Source of the DNA: Methylomicrobium sp. wino1
GTDB taxonomy: Bacteria; Pseudomonadota; Gammaproteobacteria; Methylococcales; Methylomonadaceae
Assembly: GCF_003932755.1 (NCBI RefSeq)
Contig: NZ_CP024202.1
Span: forward strand, 4,216,001-4,280,000
Length of the DNA stretch: 64,000 nucleotides
Direction of reading: 5' to 3'
A program made the translations under genes and the position numbers. Shown one piece after another: positions 27,446-34,669 of this stretch. The notes under the pieces were generated by a model. That model made no database searches. It was given only the letters and a program-made list of their open reading frames with translations, and was not told the origin of the DNA. The number at the start of each line of letters is the position of its first letter. Positions within the stretch are counted from its first letter, which is position 1.

Positions 27446-28600
27446 TTGGATATATTTGCGTTTATTCTTGTGGGGACTGTTACTGGAGTTGGTTCAGCTC
27501 TTATGTTGCTTCGCTTTGACGCTAGTTGGATCAAAGCCCTTTCCTTGTCTGGTGGTGCTAGTATTTTGATTGGTGAGTTTCTCGCCTTTGCAAAGTTACT
27601 AGGAATTACTGAAGAAAACCGGTCGGCTATGTTAGTTAGCTTGCTTTCATCTTGGTTAGTCGTATTTTCTATTTTATTGATCATATTGCTGCAATCTTTT
27701 AAGAGGCAGGAAACTAAATACAAAATTCAGACTTGGGAAATTTTACTTGGAGACAAGAAAGCGATAGATCACTATTACAACAGCAAAAAGGATGAAATAG
27801 CAAAGAAAGTCGAAGGTGAATACAATTTCGATAAATTGACAGAAATGAAAGCAAACCTTGACAAAGAAAAACAAGAGATCGAACGTGAAAAAACATATCT
27901 TAATTCTATAAAGGATGATGTAGGAGAGATATTAGATAAAAAACATAAGTTAGATATACCAACTGATTTTAAATTTCCCATAAAATCTGAATTTTTCCAA
28001 CTTTTACCGAGATATATAAAGTCTATTTCCGAATTTGAACATCATTTGAGTTCATTTACTGATTCATTTGTGATTGATTTAGATACAAAAAGAGATAGGC
28101 ATACAGATACTCAAATACTAAAGACCTATTTAAATGGGATGAGCTATTATATTGGACAATATCTGTTTGATTGGCGTGATGTAAGAGTGCATTTTCGAAA
28201 AATTAACCAATCGACTAACAATTATGAAAAGTTTGTTGCTGTACATCGCACAGGTCAAGACTATTTAGAAGATCTAACTGAGATCCCTGCCGATTCTGGT
28301 CTAATTGCACTTGCAATCGAGTCAAAAAGAAGCGTTGTTTATAGTGCTAATAGAAAGTTTGCCTTTGATACTGGTAGCAACCATATTTGGAAAGACTACA
28401 TTACAATGATTTTTGAGAAGTTGAATATCGAAGGCAAACCCGTCCTGACCCTTGGGGTTTCAGTTAAGCATCACATAGACCACAAAGAAATGCTCTATTT
28501 CTTGAGTTACATTCAAATAGAACAAGTTATACAGGAAAATTTACTAAAATTGGATGAGGGTTTTTCAATCTGTCAAGCCGCTCTTTCGGAGGCAGCATAA
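27446..28600 (+). CDS. Membrane-anchored coiled-coil protein with a GAF-like C-terminal domain
   Basis: 384 residues. Two N-terminal membrane spans (about 2-24 and 62-86), a Lys/Glu-rich coiled coil (about 125-172), then a C-terminal domain with the length and pattern of a GAF sensor (YLNGMSYYIGQYL, FVAVHRTGQDYLEDLTEIP, SLVYSANR-like SVVYSANRKFAF, VLTLGVSVKHH). Starts at TTG 27446, with AAGGAA upstream. It overlaps the next small gene by one base (TAATG), so the two are translationally coupled. AT-rich base use unlike the surrounding genes suggests acquisition. Function unknown; a membrane sensor is the simplest reading. Confidence 0.65.
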   Translation: MDIFAFILVGTVTGVGSALMLLRFDASWIKALSLSGGASILIGEFLAFAKLLGITEENRSAMLVSLLSSWLVVFSILLIILLQSFKRQETKYKIQTWEILLGDKKAIDHYYNSKKDEIAKKVEGEYNFDKLTEMKANLDKEKQEIEREKTYLNSIKDDVGEILDKKHKLDIPTDFKFPIKSEFFQLLPRYIKSISEFEHHLSSFTDSFVIDLDTKRDRHTDTQILKTYLNGMSYYIGQYLFDWRDVRVHFRKINQSTNNYEKFVAVHRTGQDYLEDLTEIPADSGLIALAIESKRSVVYSANRKFAFDTGSNHIWKDYITMIFEKLNIEGKPVLTLGVSVKHHIDHKEMLYFLSYIQIEQVIQENLLKLDEGFSICQAALSEAA

Positions 28601-28824
28601 TGTCGAACACTTCTTCAAAAATTGAATTGCTTTACTTGATAAATGAACTTAAAGAAAATGGTGATATAGATAACGTCATGAAGCTACAGAAGATATTTTT
28701 AGAGTCTTTGTCGGAAGATCAACAAACTGGTAAGTATAATGTTGATATTCAGCTCGATAGAAAAGATAAGAAAGTTATATCTGGAGTTAAAATAGCTTTA
28801 ACAAAAAATTTAAACGGACGCTAA
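28600..28824 (+). CDS. Small protein coupled to the GAF-like membrane protein
   Basis: 74 residues, mostly helical and charged, with no motif that I know. Its ATG overlaps the stop of the preceding gene, and GGAGG lies eight bases upstream, so it is well placed to be translated. The pair looks like a two-gene module. The first REP of transposase copy 1 begins 40 bases after its stop. Confidence 0.6.
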   Translation: MSNTSSKIELLYLINELKENGDIDNVMKLQKIFLESLSEDQQTGKYNVDIQLDRKDKKVISGVKIALTKNLNGR

Positions 28825-28863
28825 AGAGTGCGCCGCTTAATTTGTCGTTGGAACCTAAATATA

Positions 28864-28903
28864 GCGCGGTAGGATGCGGTGAGGCACGAACCGCATCGTT
28901 CGA
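28864..28903. repeat. Left REP hairpin of RAYT copy 1
   Basis: GCGCGGTAGGATGCGGTGAG followed by gcacgaaccgcatcgttcga. GATGCGGT and ACCGCATC form the stem, and the conserved GTAG tetranucleotide of REP sequences stands just before it. Inverted relative to 29473-29511. Confidence 0.85.
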
Positions 28904-28935
28904 GACGGAGAAACGTGAATGAACAAAGGTAATAG

Positions 28936-29469
28936 ATGACAGAATATCGCCGCTTTCAACATCCCGGAGCCACTTGGTTTTTTACAGTCAATTTGGCCGA
29001 GCGTCGTGGCAATCGGCTATTGACCGATCGTGTCGATGTATTAAGGACGGCGTTTACCAATGTGAAACGCAAACACCCCTTCAAGATAGATGCGGTAGTT
29101 ATATTGCCGGATCATTTGCATTGCATCTGGACCCTACCGGAGGGGGACTCAGATTTTTCCACTCGCTGGGGACTTATCAAGGCGCATTTTTCCCGACAGA
29201 TTGCAAAAGGCGAGAGGATTTCGAAAAGTCGAGAAAACCGGGGAGAACGCGGTTTATGGCAACGGCGATTTTGGGAGCACCTGATTCGAGATGAAACAGA
29301 TTATCGGCAACACATAGATTATATTCATTGGAATCCCGTCAAGCATGGTTGGGTGCGATGCGTTAAAGATTGGCCGCATTCGAGCTTTCATCGTTATGTG
29401 ATATCTGGGGTTTATGCTGAAAATTGGGGTAATGGCATCGATTTGTCGGATATGGCGGTAGGGGAATGA
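28936..29469 (+). mobile_element. REP-associated tyrosine transposase (RAYT), copy 1
   Basis: 177 residues of the IS200-like Y1 transposase family. The HUH motif is LPDHLHCIW (His60, His62), and the nucleophile candidate is Tyr123 in ETDYRQHIDYIHWNPVKHGW, a stretch typical of RAYTs. RAYTs nick and rejoin single-stranded REP hairpins. The gene lies between inverted REPs, the 'REPtron' layout. It differs from copy 2 by two residues (Cys142 here versus Tyr, Ala174 versus Val), and upstream leaders are almost the same. Confidence 0.92.
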
Positions 29470-30113
29470 CTGGAACGATGCGGTTCGTACCTCACCGCAT
29501 CCTACCGCGCTATGCGAAAACTGAAAAAGAGATAAAGAAGCTATTCCAAGATCAAGCTGACGAGCTAAAGGTAATTGATAACAGCTTTTTCGAGAAACGA
29601 GTTCTTAGAAGAGTTGGTAAAGAAATTGAAGTCATGGACTTTCACTGTACGCCAATGTACTCGCTAGCAATAATACCTAAACAGTCTGGTATTGGGTCGC
29701 ATCACTCGAAAGATATTCTTTATTATCACAATTTCAGAGTGGCGATTGGCCGAATAGAGTCTGTTGTCAAAGCGTTGGACGGGCTTACCAACGGTGATGC
29801 TGACGAAATTGCCGAGAAGGTCAATACCGTTCGAAGGATAATGGAATTTGCGCTCAAGGTAGAGTGCTGCTCAAGAAGCTTGACGTTAAAGAAAACCTAC
29901 TCTCAGGTTTTACTTGGTGACCTTATCGCGGCCGTAAAACACGAGAAAGAAGAGCACGTTAGAGATCTTCTTGGGCGATTCGCAGGTATGGCTAATGAGT
30001 TTTCGCATGACTCCGGCAAGCCAATTGAGATTACGAATGCAAAAATTGCCACCTTTTTGGCTTTGGCCTACGTCACTCTTCTTGAAATCGAGCACAAACC
30101 GAGATTTCGCTAA
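29466..30113 (+). CDS. Unknown protein, first gene of the cassette array; N-terminus derived from REP
   Basis: 215 residues. The start overlaps the RAYT stop (ATGA), and the first 15 or so codons (MTGTMRFVPHRILPRY) are the REP hairpin itself, so the true 5' end was probably lost when the RAYT inserted. The rest is helical; the end (MANEFSHDSGKPIEITNAKI) recalls the C-terminal HEPN-like tail of some defence-linked AAA ATPases, but this is weak. The stop codon lies inside the R'' box of an attC site, as usual for integron cassette genes. Confidence 0.6.
   Translation: MTGTMRFVPHRILPRYAKTEKEIKKLFQDQADELKVIDNSFFEKRVLRRVGKEIEVMDFHCTPMYSLAIIPKQSGIGSHHSKDILYYHNFRVAIGRIESVVKALDGLTNGDADEIAEKVNTVRRIMEFALKVECCSRSLTLKKTYSQVLLGDLIAAVKHEKEEHVRDLLGRFAGMANEFSHDSGKPIEITNAKIATFLALAYVTLLEIEHKPRFR
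29473..29511. repeat. Right REP hairpin of RAYT copy 1
   Basis: GAACGATGCGGTTCGTACCT followed by caccgcatcctaccgcgct; the inverse of 28864-28903. It is read through by the gene at 29466. Confidence 0.85.
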
Positions 30114-30181
30114 AACAATGTGGTCAACGGGACGTCAACTACGCTGCGCTCCGTTGCCGCCCGTTACCACTGGCGTTATGT
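30110..30181 (+). other. attC recombination site of an integron cassette (attC1)
   Basis: R'' CTAAAAC, 5-base spacer, L'' GGTCAACGGGACG, short hairpin centre, L' CGCCCGTTACC, spacer, R' GTTATGT. L' complements L'' except for an extra C and an extra A on the top strand, which become unpaired G and T on the bottom strand: the two extrahelical bases known for attC. The TAA stop of the upstream gene lies in R''. 72 bp, within the usual range. Confidence 0.85.
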
Positions 30182-30217
30182 GGCTAAGGGTTGGGTGTGT
30201 CTTTTAAAGGAATAGGG

Positions 30218-31198
30218 TTGAGCTGGTTAATACATATATTGAAAGTAAGACTGATCCGATATTTTGCAAAAAATATCTGTCCGCCTCGATTCTCATTGTC
30301 CTCAGAAGAGGCGAAAAACAACGACTTCTATGAAGTTCACATTTATATTCCGGACGGCGATAACTCTGATATTGCATTAATGCCAAAGAGCCATAGAGGG
30401 GCTCTAAACGTATTATTCGAGTTCATACCTAAGAAGCCTTCATATTCTAAAAAAGGCTATATACGAGGAAAAGCTAAAAAGAGAGAAGATAGCGAATTTT
30501 CTGAATTCTATTTAGAGAGTAAGTTTCTTAGGTACGCTAGAATTGATGTGTACTATTACTATGGACATTGGAGTGTAAGAGAAGACCAATGCTCTATTTT
30601 GATACTAATAAAGTTATTTTTACTAAGAGCAACCCGGTTAATTTATTTCGATATAGCTGTTAGTAAAATTGTTAGATATTTTCGTAATCGAAAAATTAAT
30701 AAACGCCTGAGAACTCCTCTAAGATCAAAATTCGATATTTATGAAGCGTTGATGGATAGCGACTCATTTTTAAGGAGGGGAACCTTTAAGAAAAGTGAGT
30801 TATCTAGTCTCATATTTGGTAACCATTCATCAGGCGAATTCAAGATATATCAGAAGGTGTCTCAATCTCTGGATTGGGTTCTAGAAGCATGTATTGACGA
30901 TGAAGAAATAGAAAAGGTATCTCACTCTAGTAGCGACGATCCATTATATAAGGTCAAAGGAAAAGGGATTCACTACTTTACTCTTACTAAAGAGAATATA
31001 ATGAGAGAAGAAGAAAATCGGATAATACAGAGGCAGCAGGTTAAAATCCAACATAGGATGCTCCTATTAACCTTTCTTCTCGTAATTGCAACGTTTTTAA
31101 CAGGCATTGATAAAATAGATCATCTCAATGCAATTTATGAGAAGCTTGTTGCATACAGTCTGAATATAATTGAATTGTTGTATGAAATCACCACATAA
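30218..31198 (+). CDS. Cassette gene 2: unknown protein with C-terminal membrane span
   Basis: About 326 residues. TTG at 30218 has AAAGGA six bases before it and is preferred to a TTG at 30191 with no such site. The protein is basic and hydrophobic in the middle, has a charged helix near residue 280 (NIMREEENRIIQRQQVKI), and ends in one membrane span (LLLTFLLVIATFLTGI) with a short tail. No family recognised. The cassette runs from 30176 to 31300. Its stop codon is inside R'' (acaTAAC). AT-rich. Confidence 0.7.
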   Translation: MSWLIHILKVRLIRYFAKNICPPRFSLSSEEAKNNDFYEVHIYIPDGDNSDIALMPKSHRGALNVLFEFIPKKPSYSKKGYIRGKAKKREDSEFSEFYLESKFLRYARIDVYYYYGHWSVREDQCSILILIKLFLLRATRLIYFDIAVSKIVRYFRNRKINKRLRTPLRSKFDIYEALMDSDSFLRRGTFKKSELSSLIFGNHSSGEFKIYQKVSQSLDWVLEACIDDEEIEKVSHSSSDDPLYKVKGKGIHYFTLTKENIMREEENRIIQRQQVKIQHRMLLLTFLLVIATFLTGIDKIDHLNAIYEKLVAYSLNIIELLYEITT

Positions 31199-31306
31199 CA
31201 ATGGCGGTCGAGAGGGACTTGCCTTCCGCGGTGTTTCTTGTGTGCTAAAAGAGCCTAGCACACAAGAAGCCCCGCTACGGCAAGCCCCTCACCGCTAGCG
31301 TTAGCA
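31193..31306 (+). other. attC recombination site of an integron cassette (attC2)
   Basis: R'' ACATAAC, spacer AATGGC, L'' GGTCGAGAGGGACTTGCC, a long central hairpin (CTTGTGTGCTA / TAGCACACAAG), L' GGCAAGCCCCTCACC, spacer, R' GTTAGCA. The inner boxes pair except for an extra C and one or two extra A on the top strand. R'' ACATAAC is the exact complement of GTTATGT, which opens this cassette at 30175. That match is what integration of a circular cassette produces. 114 bp. Confidence 0.87.
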
Positions 31307-31344
31307 CTGAAAGTTCTTTAGATAATTGACTAGAAAGGTTGTGA

Positions 31345-32700
31345 ATGAATTACGAGGAATACAAAGAGATCATAAAGGATGATCTGGCGACATGTTTAGA
31401 CAGCATGGGTGTACAGCCAATCCTATTCTTTGGATCGGGAATGTCCCAGAGGTATATCGGATCTCCGACTTGGTTTGGTCTGCTTGAGGCACTAGCGAAC
31501 CAATGTCCAAAAATCGACAAGAATATTGCTTATTACAAGCAAAAATACAATGATCCAATCCAAATAGGAACGGCGTTTTCTGAGCTAATTCGTGAATGGG
31601 CTTGGGAAGAGCAAGAGCGGTTTCCCGACAATCTATTTGATGATAGCAGGCCAGCAAGTATATACATCAAGTATCTCGTTTCCGAGATATTCAAAGAAGT
31701 TCCCAGTACGGATGCCGCTGAAAGGCTGCAGGTTGAATATAAGAGTGAAATCGAATCCCTTAAGGGCGTGAATCCCTATGCGATCATTACGACGAACTAT
31801 GATGACTTCCTTGAGTCAATTTTTAATGGATACACTCCCGTAATAGGCCAAGAAATACTCCGAGCGAATTACGCATCGATTGGAGAAATTATAAAAATAC
31901 ATGGCTGCGCATCCAATCCTGACAGCTTAGTTCTTATTAAAAATGACTATGACGAGTTTAGTATTAAAAAGAAGTATTTGAGTGCGAAGCTTTTGACGTT
32001 CTTCGCGGAGCATCCTCTCGTGATACTTGGGTACAGTGCTCAAGATCCGAACGTTAGAGCCATCCTGTCGGATATTGATGAGATATTGGCTCCAGAGAAT
32101 GAATTGATTCCAAACATCTATTTGGTTGAATGGGATGTCAACGCCGAAACTACAGGGAAGCATGCGCTAGAAAGATTGGTTCCAATAGATCACGAACGAA
32201 GTGTGCGAGTCAAAAGCATACGTGCCAATAGCTTTGAATGGATATATGAAACTCTATCTTCAAATGAGGCGATTGGGCAAATAAATCCAAAACTCCTCAG
32301 GTCGGTACTAGCTCGCACATATAAGCTCGTGCGACACGATATTCCGAAAAAGACCATCGAAGTTGACTTTCAAATACTGGAACATGCCGTTTCTAGTGAT
32401 GAACAGTTCGCCAAGTTGTATGGGATCACTACCTTGGATGATCCTTCCGCAATCAATGCGGCGTATCCCTATTCATTAAGCAACGTGGCATCAGAGCTAG
32501 GCTACGGTTACTGGCACTATGCGAATGAGCTAATTAAAGTAATCGAGGCGGAACATGGAGACAATCTTAAAAATAGCGACAATAAGTACCATGTTGCAAT
32601 AAAGGCCGGCAATAAGGTCCAAGCACACAAATATTCACAGGCTGCTGTTGATCTCCTTAGAAACGTCATGAAAGGGGAACCATATGTCTACGAGCCTTAA
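31345..32700 (+). CDS. Cassette gene 3: SIR2-family protein (probable NADase, anti-phage)
   Basis: 451 residues. The SIR2_2 Rossmann core is clear: FFGSGMS (residues 29-34), ITTNYDDF (148-155, with the Asn), KIHGC (184-188, with the catalytic His) and VILGYSAQDPNVR (226-238). The C-terminal 200 residues have no recognised domain. SIR2 proteins of this type deplete NAD+ in several anti-phage systems, and solo or cassette-borne members are known. ATG at 31345 follows AGAAAGG. The cassette opens with TTAGCA at 31301; no clean attC follows the stop. Confidence 0.85.
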   Translation: MNYEEYKEIIKDDLATCLDSMGVQPILFFGSGMSQRYIGSPTWFGLLEALANQCPKIDKNIAYYKQKYNDPIQIGTAFSELIREWAWEEQERFPDNLFDDSRPASIYIKYLVSEIFKEVPSTDAAERLQVEYKSEIESLKGVNPYAIITTNYDDFLESIFNGYTPVIGQEILRANYASIGEIIKIHGCASNPDSLVLIKNDYDEFSIKKKYLSAKLLTFFAEHPLVILGYSAQDPNVRAILSDIDEILAPENELIPNIYLVEWDVNAETTGKHALERLVPIDHERSVRVKSIRANSFEWIYETLSSNEAIGQINPKLLRSVLARTYKLVRHDIPKKTIEVDFQILEHAVSSDEQFAKLYGITTLDDPSAINAAYPYSLSNVASELGYGYWHYANELIKVIEAEHGDNLKNSDNKYHVAIKAGNKVQAHKYSQAAVDLLRNVMKGEPYVYEP

Positions 32701-32819
32701 TGCGGTGCTAAAAAGCGTCGGATTAAGGCCTTACATTTTTCATTAAGAGTTGGGCACAGAGTGTAAAACCTAAATTGTTGTTTTGGCGAGTCGCTTTTTG
32801 GCCTTGGGCTCTGTTGCCT

Positions 32820-32926
32820 GCCTAACAAGTCGGTCAAAGGGACGCGTCGCCCGTTGGCTATTTTGAAGTTTGGTTTTTATCAGGTTCGGCGCCCGCTGAA
32901 AATCTTGGAAACGGAGCGCTAGCGAA
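32820..32926 (+). other. Left half of a third attC site, cut by the REP of RAYT copy 2
   Basis: R'' GCCTAAC, spacer AAGTC, L'' GGTCAAAGGGACG, matching attC1 in spacing and in 12 of 13 L'' bases, then a long centre. No complementary L' or R' GTT box is found before the REP begins at 32927, nor just beyond the transposase. The gap 32701-32819 has no gene. Confidence 0.65.
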
Positions 32927-32966
32927 GCGCGGTAGGATGCGGTGAGGCACGAACCGCATCGTTCGA
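32927..32966. repeat. Left REP hairpin of RAYT copy 2
   Basis: Same 40-base REP as at 28864, with GTAG before the GATGCGGT/ACCGCATC stem. Confidence 0.85.
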
Positions 32967-32992
32967 GAAAGGTGAATGAACAAAGGTAATCG

Positions 32993-33526
32993 ATGACAGA
33001 ATATCGCCGCTTTCAACATCCCGGAGCCACTTGGTTTTTTACGGTCAATTTGGCCGAGCGTCGTGGCAACCGGCTATTGACCGATCGTGTCGATGTATTA
33101 AGGACGGCGTTTACCAATGTGAAACGCAAACACCCCTTCAAGATTGATGCGGTAGTCATATTGCCGGATCATTTGCATTGCATCTGGACCCTACCGGAGG
33201 GGGACTCAGATTTTTCCACTCGCTGGGGACTCATCAAGGCGCATTTTTCCCGACAGATTGCAAAAGGCGAGAGGATTTCGAAAAGTCGAGAAAACCGGGG
33301 AGAACGCGGTTTATGGCAACGGCGATTTTGGGAGCACCTGATTCGAGATGAAACAGATTATCGGCAACACATAGATTATATTCATTGGAATCCCGTCAAG
33401 CATGGTTGGGTGCGATACGTTAAAGATTGGCCACATTCGAGCTTTCATCGTTATGTGATATCTGGGGTTTATGCTGAAAATTGGGGTAATGGCATCGATT
33501 TGTCGGATATGGTGGTAGGGGAATGA
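32993..33526 (+). mobile_element. REP-associated tyrosine transposase (RAYT), copy 2
   Basis: 177 residues, identical to copy 1 except Tyr142 and Val174. HLH metal motif and Tyr123 are intact, so both copies could be active. It is in the same orientation as copy 1 and has the same inverted REP pair, so a whole REPtron of about 650 bp was duplicated recently. Together the copies bracket 3.4 kb of cassette DNA. Confidence 0.92.
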
Positions 33527-33529
33527 CTC

Positions 33530-33568
33530 GAACGATGCGGTTCGTGCCTCACCGCATCCTACCGCGCT
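33530..33568. repeat. Right REP hairpin of RAYT copy 2
   Basis: GAACGATGCGGTTCGTGCCT followed by caccgcatcctaccgcgct, the inverse of the left REP at 32927. Confidence 0.85.
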
Positions 33569-33593
33569 TTTGAAATAAATTAATTAAAGTTAT

Positions 33594-33977
33594 TTATTTT
33601 TTATATTTAGTTAAACAATGTTCAAACGCTTCTTTCTCTCCCTTCGTCGACCATACTCCAAATAAACTATGCGAATTCTTATATTCAAATAGTTCAACCT
33701 TACCATCATTTATCACATCTGCACTCATTATTAACAACTTATGTTCAATGGTTGTTTCAACTCTGTATCCATTCGCTCTTGTTTCCTTTCTTGGTGTAAC
33801 TGCTGTTAACATTATGTTTAATTGACTAAAGCCATCCATTAAACAATCAGCGAAAACTGAAACATCTGCTGGTTTGATGTAACCCTTATTAACCGAAACG
33901 AATTGATCAATATCTTGTCTTGTGGAATAGGAACAACCTGACAAAATAAGTAGTCCAATTAGCACTATAAATTTCAT
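33594..33977 (-). CDS. Small predicted lipoprotein of unknown function
   Basis: About 127 residues. MKFIVLIGLLILSGC gives a short signal with lipobox LSGC. The mature part is unremarkable, with one more Cys pair (ADCLMDG, EHCLTKY). ATG at 33977 has AAGGA about 11 bases upstream; longer starts lack a proper signal. AT-rich and on the opposite strand to the cassette genes. Could be a former cassette in reverse, but I see no attC near it. Confidence 0.65.
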   Translation of the reverse strand: MKFIVLIGLLILSGCSYSTRQDIDQFVSVNKGYIKPADVSVFADCLMDGFSQLNIMLTAVTPRKETRANGYRVETTIEHKLLIMSADVINDGKVELFEYKNSHSLFGVWSTKGEKEAFEHCLTKYKK

Positions 33978-34140
33978 TATATAATTCATCCTTATTTGTA
34001 AGAGGAAAAGGGGAGGCAGGCCTAGATTCGTAGGCTCTTCCGGATTTCCCGTGGTAGCCACAATATATAGTATGCCAGAAGACCGAAATCGGAGCCCCCT
34101 GTAAAATACCGGAATGACACTACTACTTCTTTGAATACCG

Positions 34141-34479
34141 ATGAGTCAACCGCAGATACAAATACCGCTGGATTTACCCAATGTTCGAGTCGAAAACTAC
34201 CAACAAACCGATAAAGGCTTAGCTGCTGAGCGGGCCAAACGACAAGACGGTACTTCAAAATACGACGAGTTCATAGAATCCTATAAACATTTACGCGAAC
34301 ATGGTAATGCCTTTTTCATACTACTGATGGAGCTGGTTTTGGCGCTGGTATTATTCTCAGTAGAGAAAACGCATATAGCATTATTAATGGCTCTACTTTG
34401 GATTGCGCCTGCTTGTTTTGTTTGGTTCCTAGGTACTTACTTGGAGTTATCTATTCATAAGTTGGAAGAAAATGCATAA
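34141..34479 (+). CDS. Small membrane protein of unknown function
   Basis: 112 residues: a polar N-terminal half (about 1-55), then two membrane spans (FFILLMELVLALVLFSV and ALLMALLWIAPACFVWF) and a short charged tail. No family recognised. It is followed by a strong palindrome that may end transcription. Convergent with the M48 peptidase gene. Confidence 0.55.
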   Translation: MSQPQIQIPLDLPNVRVENYQQTDKGLAAERAKRQDGTSKYDEFIESYKHLREHGNAFFILLMELVLALVLFSVEKTHIALLMALLWIAPACFVWFLGTYLELSIHKLEENA

Positions 34480-34493
34480 CAAAAGAGGTTTAG

Positions 34494-34538
34494 GGTCAAG
34501 TCTTGCAATAATGCAATGCATTATTGCAAGACTTGACC
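34494..34538. repeat. 45-bp near-perfect palindrome between convergent genes
   Basis: GGTCAAGTCTTGCAATAATG runs into its mirror CATTATTGCAAGACTTGACC with almost no loop. Similar 'ggtcaagtcttgcaataatgca' palindromes are, as far as I recall, REP-like repeats in many genomes. It may act as a terminator here. Confidence 0.6.
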
Positions 34539-34669
34539 TCGTCTGCCCTTCCTTGAATTGTTGAGGCGACAAATATGCCGACATTTACCGTGTCCGGCGA
34601 ATAACCGCATCCTCACCACTCTGAGTACTTTCATTATCCTTGGTGATGAGTATCTTCAAGAACGTTAGT

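Noticed and set aside
28822-28862. Possible attC after the small gene at 28824
   Set aside because: GCTAAAG lacks the AAC triplet, and the following bases have no inverted partner.
32700-32760. Possible attC directly after the SIR2 gene (tgctaaa ... gttgggc)
   Set aside because: The outer box lacks the AAC triplet and I could not pair any inner boxes.
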